This document shows positions 9,358 through 18,557 of a DNA stretch of 64,000 bases, piece after piece (the first letter of the stretch is position 1; every line of letters begins with the position of its first letter). Made by a program: the position numbers and the translations under genes. The notes beneath the pieces were generated by a model. The model saw only the letters and a program-made list of their open reading frames with translations. It made no database searches and was not told the DNA's origin. Location of the stretch: NCBI RefSeq assembly GCF_009807095.1, contig NZ_WUCC01000006.1, positions 248,001 to 312,000 of the forward strand. The letters run 5' to 3'. This DNA is from Rathayibacter sp. VKM Ac-2754 (lineage in GTDB: Bacteria; Actinomycetota; Actinomycetes; Actinomycetales; Microbacteriaceae).

Positions 9358-11115
9358 CTAGGACGCGGGGACGGCGGTCGGGGTCTGGACGGAGGAGCCT
9401 CCGACATCGACCCCGTTGTACTGCTTGAGGTGCGCGATGGTCGCGTCGACCTCGGAGGCGCGGGCGGCCTCGTCCCAACCCAGGACCGCCCCGGTGTGCT
9501 CGGCGAGCTCCTCGAGCAGCTCGCGGCTGAGACCACCGGTGAACGCATGGTTGGTGCGGCGCATCACGAGGTCGATCAGGTGCACGACGCTCTCGCGCTG
9601 GGCGAGGTAGCGGATCTCTCCGGTCGTGAAGTCCTTGTCGAAGTCGAGGGCCTCGTCGTGACCGTCGGCGAGCGCCTCGATGACCTCCTGCGCACGGGTG
9701 CCGTAGCGCTCGAGCAGCTGGCCGGTGCGGGCGGAGGAGAGACCCGAGCGGTGCTGGCTGATCCACTGCGCGCGGGACGCGTCGGTGCGAGGGAAGCCCT
9801 TGCCGCCTCCGATGGGCGTCTTCACGGTCGAGACCCGGCGGGTGACGCCGATCCGCTTGAAGACCTCGTTGGAGAGGTGCTCCGAGAGGGCGCGGAACGT
9901 GGTCCACTTGCCGCCGACCAGGCTGAGCACGGTCGCGCCGCCCGCTCCGGGGAGCGTGGAGGGCTCGATGCGGTAGTCGCGGGAGACGAATCCGGGCGCC
10001 TCGTCGTCGTGACGGGGCAGCGGGCGGATGCCCGAGAACTTGAAGACGATCTGCGAGCGGTCGACGGGGATCGACGGGAAGACGTGGTTGACCAGCTCGA
10101 AGAAGTAGTCGATCTCCTCCTCGGTGCAGACGGCAGGCTCGTTCGGGTCGGCGTCGATGTCGGTCGTGCCGACCATGACGCGGCCCTTGAGCGGGTAGAT
10201 CAGGACGATGCGGCCGTCGCTGTGCTCGAAGAACATCTCGCGGCCCTCGCAGGCCTCGACCAGCTCGGGGTTGTCGAGCACGATGTGCGAGCCCTTGGTG
10301 CCGCCCATGAACCTCGTGGTCGTCCCGAGCGCGGTGTTGGTGAAGTCGGTCCAGGGGCCGGACACGTTGACCACGACGTCGGCCTCGAAGGTGAACTCCT
10401 CGCCGCTCTCGCGGTCTCGGAGGACGACGCCCTTCTCGTCGGCGCCGACGGCCTCGACGTAGTTGGCCGCGCGGGCCTTCTTGCCGCCGATGAGCGCGTC
10501 GTGGAGGACGTCGAGCGCGAGGCGCTCCGGCTCGTGCACCGAGGCGTCGAAGTAGGTCGCCGTGTACTTGATCTTCGGGTCGAGCTTGGGCAGCTCGGCC
10601 AGCGAGCGCTTGCGCCCGTGGAACTGGTGACGGGGAACGGAGCCGCCGTCGCGCGAGAAGAAGTCGTACAGGGTGAGGCCCACCTTGATCAGCAGCGCGC
10701 CTCGCTCCTGGGGCGCTCCGGACTTGTGGGTCAGGAAGCGCAGCGGGGCCGCGAGGATCCCGGAGAAGGTCGAGTAGATCGGGATGGTGGTCTGCAGCGG
10801 CTTCACGTAATGCGGAGCGATCTTCAGCAGACCGTTGCGCTCGTGCACGCCCTCGTTGACGAGACGGAACTCGCCGTTCTCGAGGTAGCGGATGCCGCCG
10901 TGGATCATGTGGCTCGAGGCGCTGGAGGCGCCCGAGACGTAGTCGCCGCGCTCGACGAGGGCGACATCGACGCCGTTGAGAGCGAGCTCGCGGAAGGTCC
11001 CGATGCCGTTGATGCCGCCTCCGATCACGAGGACGGTCGCTCGGGGGTTGTCGCGCAGGGCGGTGACGCTCTCGCGGAGGTCGGTGTTTCCGGGAGTTCC
11101 GGCAGACTGTGCCAC
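9358..11115 (-). CDS. glpD: Aerobic glycerol-3-phosphate dehydrogenase (FAD)
   Basis: Membrane-associated flavoenzyme that oxidises glycerol 3-phosphate to dihydroxyacetone phosphate and passes electrons to quinone. The FAD-binding Rossmann motif VLVIGGGINGIGTFREL is near residue 28, followed by the GASSASSHMIHGGIRYLE signature; the C-terminal DAO_C domain covers roughly 400-550. I take the GTG at 11115 (585 aa), which has GGCGAG 6 nt upstream; an in-frame GTG at 11160 would add 15 residues. Divergent from a SorC-type regulator. Confidence 0.94.
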   Translation of the reverse strand: MAQSAGTPGNTDLRESVTALRDNPRATVLVIGGGINGIGTFRELALNGVDVALVERGDYVSGASSASSHMIHGGIRYLENGEFRLVNEGVHERNGLLKIAPHYVKPLQTTIPIYSTFSGILAAPLRFLTHKSGAPQERGALLIKVGLTLYDFFSRDGGSVPRHQFHGRKRSLAELPKLDPKIKYTATYFDASVHEPERLALDVLHDALIGGKKARAANYVEAVGADEKGVVLRDRESGEEFTFEADVVVNVSGPWTDFTNTALGTTTRFMGGTKGSHIVLDNPELVEACEGREMFFEHSDGRIVLIYPLKGRVMVGTTDIDADPNEPAVCTEEEIDYFFELVNHVFPSIPVDRSQIVFKFSGIRPLPRHDDEAPGFVSRDYRIEPSTLPGAGGATVLSLVGGKWTTFRALSEHLSNEVFKRIGVTRRVSTVKTPIGGGKGFPRTDASRAQWISQHRSGLSSARTGQLLERYGTRAQEVIEALADGHDEALDFDKDFTTGEIRYLAQRESVVHLIDLVMRRTNHAFTGGLSRELLEELAEHTGAVLGWDEAARASEVDATIAHLKQYNGVDVGGSSVQTPTAVPAS

Positions 11116-11214
11116 TTCGTACTCGCCTTCGTGTCGTAGGTGTTTCGTCGAGGCCTTCACGGAGTGTCCATCTCAGAGGTGGACGATTGATTTCGCGGAG
11201 GAATACAGCCATCC

Positions 11215-11239
11215 TTGACCCGACAACACATCCGGTCAA
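11215..11239. promoter_or_regulatory. Dyad TTGACC-N13-GGTCAA between glpD and its regulator
   Basis: Inverted repeat in the 154-bp divergent spacer. The left arm can also serve as a -35 hexamer for the rightward regulator gene with an AATACG-type -10 17 nt later. It would allow the SorC-type regulator to control itself and perhaps glpD; binding is inferred from position only. Confidence 0.4.
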
Positions 11240-11269
11240 TACGGGTGGAAATACGTGCAAGGAGCGGCA

Positions 11270-12268
11270 ATGACCCCTGTCCGACCGGTCGTCGAACTCG
11301 ACGAGACGACGCACGCGACCCATCCGGACAAGACGCGGGATGCGCTTCGTGCGGCGCAGCTCTACTACATGCAGGACCTGACGATGGACGCCATCGCGCA
11401 CGAGCTGCACACCTCGCGCTCCTCCGTGTCGCGGCTGCTCTCGCACGCGCGGGCGACCGGACTCGTCGACATCCAGATCCGCTCCCCTCTCGACCGGGCG
11501 AGCGCGCTGTCGGCCGAGGTGCGGGCGCACTACGACATCACGGCGCACATCGTGCCGGTGCCGGATCACACCAGCGAGATCGACCGGCTCGAGCGGGTCG
11601 CGCTCTCGGCCGCGCGGATCCTCGGGCAGTTCATCGACTCCAACATGATCGTCGGCATCGCCTGGGGCTCGACGATGAGCGCGATCAGTCGGCACCTGAT
11701 CGCGAAGGAGACGCACAACACCCAGATCGTGCAGCTCAACGGCGCCGGCAACACCGAGACGACGGGCATCAACTACTCGAGCGAGATCCTCCGGCGCTTC
11801 GGCGACGCGTACGCGGCCAAGGTGCAGCAGTTCCCGGTGCAGGCGTTCTTCGACGACCCGCTCACGAAGCAGGCGGTGTGGCGCGAGCGCTCGACGAAGC
11901 GGGTGCTCGAGCTCCAGCAGCGGATGGACGTGGCGCTCTTCGGCCTCGGCTCACCCTTCGCCGCGGTGCCGTCGAAGGTCTACATCGGCGGGTACCTCGA
12001 GGCGAGCGACTTCACCTCGCTGAGCGAATCGGGCGTGGTCGGCGATGTGGCGACGGTGTTCTATCGCGCGGACGGGACATGGGACGACATCCCCATGAAC
12101 GAACGTGCAAGCGGTCCGGACCTCTCCACGGTGCGACGCGCGGCGCGGCGGATCTGCGTGGTCTCGGGCTCGTCGAAGCTGCCGGGGCTGCGCGGGGCGC
12201 TGGCCGCCGGCCTCATCACGGACCTGATCCTCGACGAGGGCACGGCGCGCGCGCTGATCTCCTCCTGA
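11270..12268 (+). CDS. SorC/DeoR-type sugar-binding transcriptional regulator
   Basis: A 332-aa DNA-binding regulator. The N-terminal helix-turn-helix (MDAIAHELHTSRSSVSRLLS, about residues 38-57) is followed by a SorC sugar-binding domain with SNMIVGIAWGSTMSAISRHL and ALFGLGSPF. This family binds phosphorylated sugars or polyols to release DNA. ATG 11270 is chosen because AAGGAG lies 6 nt before it; an in-frame GTG at 11255 would precede the ribosome-binding site. It diverges from glpD, suggesting that it controls the glycerol genes in place of the usual GlpR, but the effector is not known from sequence. Confidence 0.85.
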   Translation: MTPVRPVVELDETTHATHPDKTRDALRAAQLYYMQDLTMDAIAHELHTSRSSVSRLLSHARATGLVDIQIRSPLDRASALSAEVRAHYDITAHIVPVPDHTSEIDRLERVALSAARILGQFIDSNMIVGIAWGSTMSAISRHLIAKETHNTQIVQLNGAGNTETTGINYSSEILRRFGDAYAAKVQQFPVQAFFDDPLTKQAVWRERSTKRVLELQQRMDVALFGLGSPFAAVPSKVYIGGYLEASDFTSLSESGVVGDVATVFYRADGTWDDIPMNERASGPDLSTVRRAARRICVVSGSSKLPGLRGALAAGLITDLILDEGTARALISS

Positions 12269-12282
12269 CCTCTGGCGGGCTC

Positions 12283-12343
12283 CGCGAGATGCCCTTTGAG
12301 TACGCCCGCATCGGCGCGTCGCGTACTCAAGTGGCATCTCGCG
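12283..12343. repeat. 61-bp palindromic repeat, left copy
   Basis: Arms 12283-12305 (CGCGAGATGCCCTTTGAGTA...) and 12321-12343 are inverted and nearly perfect. It has the same length and consensus as 13296-13356, and the two enclose the DUF559-like gene. It lies between that gene's stop and the stop of the SorC-type regulator, so it could also act as a bidirectional terminator. Confidence 0.75.
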
Positions 12344-12359
12344 AGGGGTATTCAGGGAG

Positions 12360-13214
12360 TCACCGGGCGGCGAGCAGGGCGTTGCGCACTCGCGCGACCG
12401 TCGCCTCCGGGTGGTCGTAGATGCCGGAGGCCCGCACCCGGATCCTCCGGTAGCCGAGGGCCTCGATCGCCTCCATCCGGGCGATGTCGCGCTCGTACTG
12501 CCGCTTGTCGGTTCTGTGGTGGTCGCCGTCGTACTCGATGACGAGCCACTGGTCCCGATAGAGCAGATCCACCCGGGCGACGAACGTTCCGTCGGCGTCG
12601 AAGAGCCGCACGTTCAGTTCGGGTTCGGGCAGTCCGGCGCGGATCAGCAGCAGCCGGAGCCGCGTCTCCATCGGCGACTCGGATCCCACGCGGACGAAGC
12701 CGATCGCCTCGCGAGCGCGTCTACCTCCCCTCCCCCGGAACCTCGACGCTCGCTCGGCGAGGATCTCGAGGTCGACCCTCAGTCCCCGGCGTCCGGCCCC
12801 CTCATCGGGGCGGACGAGCGCATCACCCAGTACGACGAGCTCGTCGGCGGAGCGGGAATCGCTGAGGTGGCAGAAAGTCGACGCCGGGTCCGCGACGGGG
12901 AAGCCGGCGTCGACGACCGAGACAGCCTCGTCCCACAGGTGATGAGAGCGCACGCCCAGGCGCCTCGCGGCGCGCAGCGGAGGCGCCACCGAGACGTGCA
13001 GCGGCGACAGCTCCGTGAGGATCGGACCAGGGAGGCCGAGGAGATGGGCGGCGGTGTCGTGCGAGAAGAACTCGCCGGGTCGCATGATCGCGCTGTAGGC
13101 CGCGATCCTCTCGTCATAGCTGCCCGGTTCGACATCCGTGCGTGCTCCTCGGAAGGCGACGACCGGGTACTCGGCGGCGAGGCGGCGCCGCGACTCACCA
13201 TCCCGGGACGCCAT
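12360..13214 (-). CDS. AbiEi-like / DUF559 domain protein (Vsr-like nuclease fold)
   Basis: A 284-aa protein of unknown role. The N-terminal half resembles the AbiEi-type region seen in actinobacterial proteins of this kind (FFSHDTAAHLLGLPGP, then a helical part around FCHLSDSRSADELVVLGDAL). The C-terminal part (about 195-284) is a DUF559/very-short-patch-repair-like PD-(D/E)XK region: SPMETRLRLLLIRAGLPEP, a metal-binding Asp in ARVDLLY, then WLVIEYDGDHH and an RDIARMEAIEALGYRRIRV tail. ATG 13214 has GAGGAG 7 nt upstream; ATG 13238 is a weaker option. It sits alone between two 61-bp palindromes and may be a small mobile or selfish unit. Confidence 0.75.
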   Translation of the reverse strand: MASRDGESRRRLAAEYPVVAFRGARTDVEPGSYDERIAAYSAIMRPGEFFSHDTAAHLLGLPGPILTELSPLHVSVAPPLRAARRLGVRSHHLWDEAVSVVDAGFPVADPASTFCHLSDSRSADELVVLGDALVRPDEGAGRRGLRVDLEILAERASRFRGRGGRRAREAIGFVRVGSESPMETRLRLLLIRAGLPEPELNVRLFDADGTFVARVDLLYRDQWLVIEYDGDHHRTDKRQYERDIARMEAIEALGYRRIRVRASGIYDHPEATVARVRNALLAAR

Positions 13215-13295
13215 GACGTGACTCTCCTCGTGCTCCATGCACGAGAGCGTGCCCGGAGCGCACCCTCCCCCGCTCGAGTTGTCCACAGCCCCCTC

Positions 13296-13356
13296 CGCGA
13301 GATGCCACTTGGGTACGCGACACGCCGGTGCACGCGTACCAAAGTGGCATCTCGCG
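13296..13356. repeat. 61-bp palindromic repeat, right copy
   Basis: Arms 13296-13319 (CGCGAGATGCCACTTGGGTA...) and 13333-13356 pair over 24 bp with few mismatches around a 13-nt centre. It is the second copy of the element at 12283-12343, with matching outer arms (CGCGAGATGCC) and a different inner part. It lies 5' of the DUF559-like gene and just past the stop of the RamB-like gene. Confidence 0.75.
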
Positions 13357-13371
13357 AAGCCGACCAGGGGG

Positions 13372-14820
13372 TCAGGATTCGCGGGCGTGGGCGTCGAGGA
13401 AGGCGTAGACCTCGGCGTCGTCGATGCCGGGGAAGGTGCCGGAGGGCAGCGGGGCGAGCACATGGGCGTGCAGGCGCGCGCTGGGCCAGGCGTTGCCGTC
13501 CCAGCGTGCGGCGAGCTCGGCGGGGGCGCGGCGGCAGCAGGACTCGTCGGGGCAGCGCGAGAGCTCGCGGCGGTCGGTGTCGCGGCCTCGGAAGAAGCGG
13601 GCCTCGGCGAAGGGGACGCCGACGGTGATCGAGAACTCCTCCGTCGCGGTCGTGCCGGTCTGCGACGCCGACCAGAAGGTGCCGGCGGGCGTGTCCACGT
13701 ACTGGTAGTACTCCGTCGTGCGATTCGTGCGGCTGAAGGCCGAGCGGGCCGACCAGTAGCGGCAGACCGTCTGACCCTCGACGGCCCCGGTCACATCGGT
13801 CGGCAGCGGCAGGCCGTCGTTCTCGTACGCCTTCTGGATCGAGCCGTCGCCGAGGACCCGCAGGAAGTGCATCCGGATGTCGAGGTGCGAGGTCAGGAGG
13901 TTCGTGAAGCGCAGCGCCGCGGCCTCGTGCGTGACGCCGAAGCCGTCGCGGAAATCCTCGACCGAGATGTCGCGCTCGCGCTTCGCGTCCTGGAGGAAGG
14001 CGACGGCCGGCTCGAGCGGCATCAGGCAGGCGGCGGCGAAGTAGTTGATCTCGAGGCGCTGTCGGAGGAAGTCGGCGTAGGTCACCGGGCGCTCGTGCCC
14101 GAGGAGTCGGTGCGCCATCGCCTGCAGGGCGAGCGCTCGCAGCCCGTGGCCGCCCGGGATCGAGGCGGGCGGGAGGTAGATCCGCCCGTTCGCCAGGTCG
14201 ATCACCGAGCGCGCCGAGTGCGGCAGGTCGCCGACGTGGATGATCTCGAAGCCGAGGTGCCGCGCCATCTTCGAGACCGAGCTGTGGGTGAGTGCGCCGC
14301 CGCGGTGGCCGACGGTGCGGAGCATCTCGCCCGCGATCGTCTCGATCTCGGGCAGGTGGGCGTTGCGCTCGCGCAGCTGGAGGCGCTGAGCCGTGTTGGC
14401 CCGGCGGGCCTCCTCCGGTGTCGCGCTGGCCTCGCTCTTGCGGCGGGCCAGCTCGCGGTACACGCCGAGGAACGCCTCCAGGACGGGCGTGGACAGCGCC
14501 TTGTTGACCTTGAACTCCTGCAGGCCCAGGGAACGGTACAGCGACCCCTTCTGCACCCGGGCGAGCTCGATCTCGAGGGCCGCCCGCTCGCTCGGCGGCT
14601 CGTCCGAGAGCAGCGCGGCGAGCTCGACGCCGAGCGCGGAGGCGAGGCGCTGCAGGAGCGAGAGCCGCGGCTCCCTCCGGCCGGTCTCGATCAGGGAGAG
14701 CTGGCTCCCCGACACCCCGACCTGCTCGGCGAGCTGTCCGAGCGTCAGCCCTCGACGGGTGCGGAAGTGGCGGATGCGCTGCCCCAGCAGGGCGGCATCG
14801 GTACCGGCGGTGTCGGTCAC
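13372..14820 (-). CDS. RamB/ScfR-type transcriptional regulator
   Basis: A 482-aa regulator of the short-chain acyl-CoA/acetate type. It has an XRE helix-turn-helix (residues about 12-66, [20 protein letters not shown]), a middle ImmA/IrrE-like region (about 210-300) in which the usual HExxH reads HRLLGH, and a C-terminal DUF2083 region ending with a cysteine cluster (CPDESCC). Length agrees with RamB of Corynebacterium (about 475 aa), which controls acetate and anaplerotic genes. It diverges from pckG with 191 bp between them, which suggests direct control of gluconeogenesis; no canonical RamB site is obvious in that spacer. Confidence 0.85.
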   Translation of the reverse strand: MTDTAGTDAALLGQRIRHFRTRRGLTLGQLAEQVGVSGSQLSLIETGRREPRLSLLQRLASALGVELAALLSDEPPSERAALEIELARVQKGSLYRSLGLQEFKVNKALSTPVLEAFLGVYRELARRKSEASATPEEARRANTAQRLQLRERNAHLPEIETIAGEMLRTVGHRGGALTHSSVSKMARHLGFEIIHVGDLPHSARSVIDLANGRIYLPPASIPGGHGLRALALQAMAHRLLGHERPVTYADFLRQRLEINYFAAACLMPLEPAVAFLQDAKRERDISVEDFRDGFGVTHEAAALRFTNLLTSHLDIRMHFLRVLGDGSIQKAYENDGLPLPTDVTGAVEGQTVCRYWSARSAFSRTNRTTEYYQYVDTPAGTFWSASQTGTTATEEFSITVGVPFAEARFFRGRDTDRRELSRCPDESCCRRAPAELAARWDGNAWPSARLHAHVLAPLPSGTFPGIDDAEVYAFLDAHARES

Positions 14821-15011
14821 GGCGAGCTCCAGTGATCGGTTGTGACAGAGGCGAAAAAACGGCCGTTCTTGATTGCATCAGTCCCGGGAATACGTCCCGA
14901 TCCTCCTCCATTCTGGCTCCAGGCGCCACAGAGTGCCCCTCGACCGCGGCGACACCGCTCGAGGACGACTCCCCACCCGTCGACGACGACAGACAAGAAA
15001 GCGGAGCCACC

Positions 15012-16898
15012 ATGAGCATCTTCACCAACACCGTCCGGATCGAGCCGGCCACGATGACCGCCCCGACCGCCGTCGCGGCGCCCACAGTCCCCGCCGCTCC
15101 CCTGGCGCTGCGCCGCTGGGTGCGCGACATGGCGGCGATCCTCGAGCCCGACGCGATCGAGTGGAGCGACGGCTCGCCCGCCGAGTGGTACCGCCTCACC
15201 GGCCGCATGGTCGCGGAGGGCAAGCTCATCGCTCTGAACCCGGAGTGGCGCCCCGGCTCGTTCCTCGCGCGCACCGATCCCGACGATGTCGCCCGGGTCG
15301 AGGACCGCACGTTCATCTGCACGAGCGACGAGGCCGACGCGGGCCCCACGAACAACTGGCGCGAGGCCTCCTCGATGAAGGACGAGATCGCCCCCTACTT
15401 CCGCGGCGCGATGCGGGGCCGCACGATGTACGTCGTCCCGTTCTCGATGGGACCCGTCGGCGGTCCGCTGTCGCAGCTCGGCGTGCAGCTGACCGACTCG
15501 GCGTACGCCGTGCTCAACATGCGGATCATGGCCCGCGTCGGCGCCGCTCCGCTGGCCGCCTTCACCGAGGACACCGCGTTCGTCCGGGGCGTGCACTCGG
15601 TCGGGTTCCCCCTGCGCGATGCGGACGGCACGACGCGCGACGACGTCGCCTGGCCGTGCAACGAGACGAAGTACATCACCCAGTTCCCCGAGACCCGCGA
15701 GATCTGGTCGTTCGGCTCGGGCTACGGCGGCAACGCGCTGCTCGCCAAGAAGTGCTTCGCCCTGCGGATCGCCTCGGCGATGGGCCGCGAGGAGGGCTGG
15801 CTCGCCGAGCACATGCTGCTCATCCGCATCGTCTCGCCCGAGGGCCGCCGCTACCACGTGGCGGCGGCGTTCCCGAGCGCGTGCGGCAAGACCAATCTCG
15901 CGATGATGCAGCCCGCGATCCCGGGCTGGCGCGTCGAGACCCTCGGCGACGACATCACCTGGATGAAGAAGGGCGAGGACGGGCGCCTCTGGGCGATGAA
16001 CCCCGAGACCGGGTTCTTCGGAGTCGCCCCCGGGACCGGTCAGTCCTCGAACCCGAACGCCGTGCAGACCCTGTGGGGCAACACGATCTTCACCAACGTC
16101 GCGCTCCGCGAGGACGACGACGTCTGGTGGGAGGGCCTGACCGACGAGACGCCCGAGCGTCTGACCGACTGGCGCGGACAGCCGTGGACCCCCGCCTCCG
16201 GCACCCCCGCCGCCCACCCGAACGCCCGCTTCACCGCTCCGGCCCTGCAGTGCCCGTCGCTCTCGGACGACTGGGACTCGTTCGAGGGCGTGCCGCTGGA
16301 CGCGATCGTCTTCGGCGGCCGGCGCGCGACCAACGTGCCCCTCGTGACGCAGGCCACCTCGTGGCAGCACGGCGTCTTCATGGGGGCGACCATCGCCTCC
16401 GAGAAGACCGCCGCGGCCGAGGGCACCGTGGGCGAGCTGCGACGCGACCCCTTCGCGATGCTGCCCTTCTGCGGGTACAACATGGCCGACTACTTCGCGC
16501 ACTGGCTCTCGGTCGGCGAGGACCTCGGCGAGAAGGCTCCCGCGATCTTCCAGGTCAACTGGTTCCGCAAGGGCGCCGACGGATCCTTCCTCTGGCCCGG
16601 CTTCGGCGAGAACGCCCGCGTCATCCAGTGGCTCGTCCGCCGGGTCGAAGGGCTGGCGGAAGCGCGTCCCAGCGCGATCGGCGACCTCCCCCTCGCGATC
16701 GACACGCACGGGCTGAACCTGCCGGCCGACGTGAAGGAGGAGCTCTTCTCGGTGCCGGTCGAGGCCTGGCTCGACGAGTGCGACCTGACCGAGCGGTTCT
16801 TCGCGCGGTTCGGCGACCGCCTCCCCAGCGCTCTGACCGCCGAGCTGAGCGCGCTGCGCCTCCGGCTGCTGGCCGCGCGACTGCCGGTCGCCGCGTGA
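15012..16898 (+). CDS. pckG: Phosphoenolpyruvate carboxykinase (GTP)
   Basis: A 628-aa cytoplasmic enzyme that makes PEP from oxaloacetate and GTP, the entry to gluconeogenesis. Recognisable segments are the substrate-binding [18 protein letters not shown], the P-loop [14 protein letters not shown], the Mn-binding [10 protein letters not shown], and the [12 protein letters not shown] and FQVNWFRKG regions. ATG 15012 follows GCGGAGCCACC, and upstream in-frame starts would add a non-conserved extension. Diverges from the RamB-like gene. Confidence 0.97.
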   Translation: MSIFTNTVRIEPATMTAPTAVAAPTVPAAPLALRRWVRDMAAILEPDAIEWSDGSPAEWYRLTGRMVAEGKLIALNPEWRPGSFLARTDPDDVARVEDRTFICTSDEADAGPTNNWREASSMKDEIAPYFRGAMRGRTMYVVPFSMGPVGGPLSQLGVQLTDSAYAVLNMRIMARVGAAPLAAFTEDTAFVRGVHSVGFPLRDADGTTRDDVAWPCNETKYITQFPETREIWSFGSGYGGNALLAKKCFALRIASAMGREEGWLAEHMLLIRIVSPEGRRYHVAAAFPSACGKTNLAMMQPAIPGWRVETLGDDITWMKKGEDGRLWAMNPETGFFGVAPGTGQSSNPNAVQTLWGNTIFTNVALREDDDVWWEGLTDETPERLTDWRGQPWTPASGTPAAHPNARFTAPALQCPSLSDDWDSFEGVPLDAIVFGGRRATNVPLVTQATSWQHGVFMGATIASEKTAAAEGTVGELRRDPFAMLPFCGYNMADYFAHWLSVGEDLGEKAPAIFQVNWFRKGADGSFLWPGFGENARVIQWLVRRVEGLAEARPSAIGDLPLAIDTHGLNLPADVKEELFSVPVEAWLDECDLTERFFARFGDRLPSALTAELSALRLRLLAARLPVAA

Positions 16899-17001
16899 CA
16901 CCCTGAACCTGCCGGCGCTCCCGGCACTCCCTGTGGCCCGCGGAGGGGACATCCCCCCTTTCCTCGCACCCCTCTCCGCGGGTCCACTCCCCTCCCGATC
17001 G

Positions 17002-17952
17002 ATGGACGTCATGGACCGCATCACCCTCCGCTTCCTCGCCGCCCCGCAGGATGCGACCGCCGACGGCCGCAGCGCCCAGGCCGGCCGCGTGCTCGAGTGG
17101 ATCGACAAGGCGGGCTACGCCTGCGCGGTCGGCTGGAGCGCCGGCTACTGCGTCACCGCCTACGTCGGCAACGTGCACTTCACCCGGCCGATCGCGGTCG
17201 GCAACCTCATCGAGGCCAGCGCGCGGATCATCCACACCGGGCGCACGAGCATGCACGTCCTGGTCGAGGTCGCACAGGCGGACCCGCGGACCGGCCGCTA
17301 CGAGGAGGCGACCCACTGCCTCCTGATCTTCGTCGCCGTCGACGAGGAGAAGCGGCCGCGCGCGGTGCCGGAGTGGCGGCCGCAGTCGGTCGAGGACTCG
17401 GCGCTCGCCGAGGGCGCCGCTGCCCGCATCACCGGCCGGCGAGCGCTGCACGAGGTGATGCGCGAGCAGGAGTACACGGCGGCGGGCACCGGGCCTCGGA
17501 TCGTCTTCCGCTTCCTCGCCGCTCCCGGCGACGTCAACTGGGGCGGGAACGCCCACGGCGGCATCGTGATGCGCTGGATCGACGAGGCGGCGGACGCGGT
17601 CGCGATGGGCTGGACGCGGCGCGACACCGTCGCCGTCTACTCCGGCGGCATCCACTTCTACCGGCCGGTGCGGATCGGGCATCTCGTGGAGGTGGAGGCG
17701 CGGCTCATCCACACGGGCCCGCGGAGCATGCACCTCGCGATCCACGTGCGCTCGGGCGATCCGCGGACGGGGGTGCTCGAGCTGACCACGCAGTGCATGA
17801 GCGTGTTCGTCGTACGCGGGTCCGACGGTGCTGCGGAGGCTGTGCCGCCGCTCCCGCTGCACTCGGACGAGGACCGGCGGCTCGATGCGCACGCGCGGGA
17901 GCTGATCCGGCTGCGGGCGGAGCTGCCGCCGCTGCCGATCGCGACCCGGTGA
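17002..17952 (+). CDS. Acyl-CoA thioesterase with two hotdog domains
   Basis: A roughly 316-aa double-hotdog thioesterase that hydrolyses acyl-CoA. The two halves are clear internal repeats: NVHFTRPIAVGNLIEASARI...HTGRTSMHV in the first and GIHFYRPVRIGHLVEVEARL...HTGPRSMHL in the second. The second carries NAHGGIVMRWIDEAAD with the catalytic Asp; the first has the equivalent QAGRVLEWIDKAGY. The start is uncertain: ATG 17002, ATG 17011 and GTG 16933 are all possible and none has a convincing ribosome-binding site. Confidence 0.85.
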   Translation: MDVMDRITLRFLAAPQDATADGRSAQAGRVLEWIDKAGYACAVGWSAGYCVTAYVGNVHFTRPIAVGNLIEASARIIHTGRTSMHVLVEVAQADPRTGRYEEATHCLLIFVAVDEEKRPRAVPEWRPQSVEDSALAEGAAARITGRRALHEVMREQEYTAAGTGPRIVFRFLAAPGDVNWGGNAHGGIVMRWIDEAADAVAMGWTRRDTVAVYSGGIHFYRPVRIGHLVEVEARLIHTGPRSMHLAIHVRSGDPRTGVLELTTQCMSVFVVRGSDGAAEAVPPLPLHSDEDRRLDAHARELIRLRAELPPLPIATR

Positions 17953-18079
17953 GCCTCGGCTCGGCGTGCAGTACAGAGGGTGAGCGGGGCCGACGGCGCG
18001 CTGAGGGGAGCTTCGGGAGTGCGGACCTCGGTTCTGCACGGGTCGAGCGCCCCACTCCGCCCGACGCGGAGGCCCGCAG

Positions 18080-18085
18080 TAGGGT
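18080..18085 (+). promoter_or_regulatory. -10 box of a leaderless aroQ transcript
   Basis: TAGGGT, then 6 nt, then the GTG start of aroQ. Confidence 0.6.
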
Positions 18086-18091
18086 CGGACC

Positions 18092-18547
18092 GTGACCCTC
18101 CCGATCCTCGTCGTCAATGGCCCGAACCTGAATCTGCTCGGCACGCGCGAGCCCGAGCTCTACGGCTCCGACACGCTCGCCGACGCGGAGGCGCTCGCCG
18201 CCGATCGCGCCCGCGCTCTGGGCCTCGAGGTCGAGGTCTTCCAGAGCAGTGCGGAAGGGGCGATCATCGACCGCCTGCACGCGGCCCGCGGCACCTCCTC
18301 CGGGATCGTGCTGAACGCCGGGGCCTACACGCACACGTCGATCGCGATCCGCGACGCGGTGCTCGCGACGGAGCTGCCGATGGTCGAGGTGCACGTCAGC
18401 AACGTGCACCGGCGCGAGGAGTTCCGGCAGCACTCCTACCTCTCCGACATCGCGGTCGCGGTCATCGTCGGCGCGGGGATCGCCGGGTACGGCTACGCGG
18501 TCGACGTGCTGGCCCGCCGCCTGGAGGCGGACACCCGCCAGGCGTAG
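18092..18547 (+). CDS. aroQ: Type II 3-dehydroquinate dehydratase
   Basis: A 151-aa dodecameric enzyme of the shikimate pathway that dehydrates 3-dehydroquinate. The signature is intact: [17 protein letters not shown] with the catalytic Tyr, [16 protein letters not shown], and [20 protein letters not shown] with the catalytic His. Length is exact for the family. It starts leaderlessly at GTG 18092. It stands apart from other aro genes here and is followed after 10 bp by a methyltransferase. Confidence 0.96.
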   Translation: MTLPILVVNGPNLNLLGTREPELYGSDTLADAEALAADRARALGLEVEVFQSSAEGAIIDRLHAARGTSSGIVLNAGAYTHTSIAIRDAVLATELPMVEVHVSNVHRREEFRQHSYLSDIAVAVIVGAGIAGYGYAVDVLARRLEADTRQA

Positions 18548-18557
18548 CGTCGGGGGC

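Noticed and set aside
11255-11269. GTG 11255 as start of the SorC-type regulator
   Set aside because: AAGGAG at 11259-11264 lies after it and is correctly spaced for ATG 11270.
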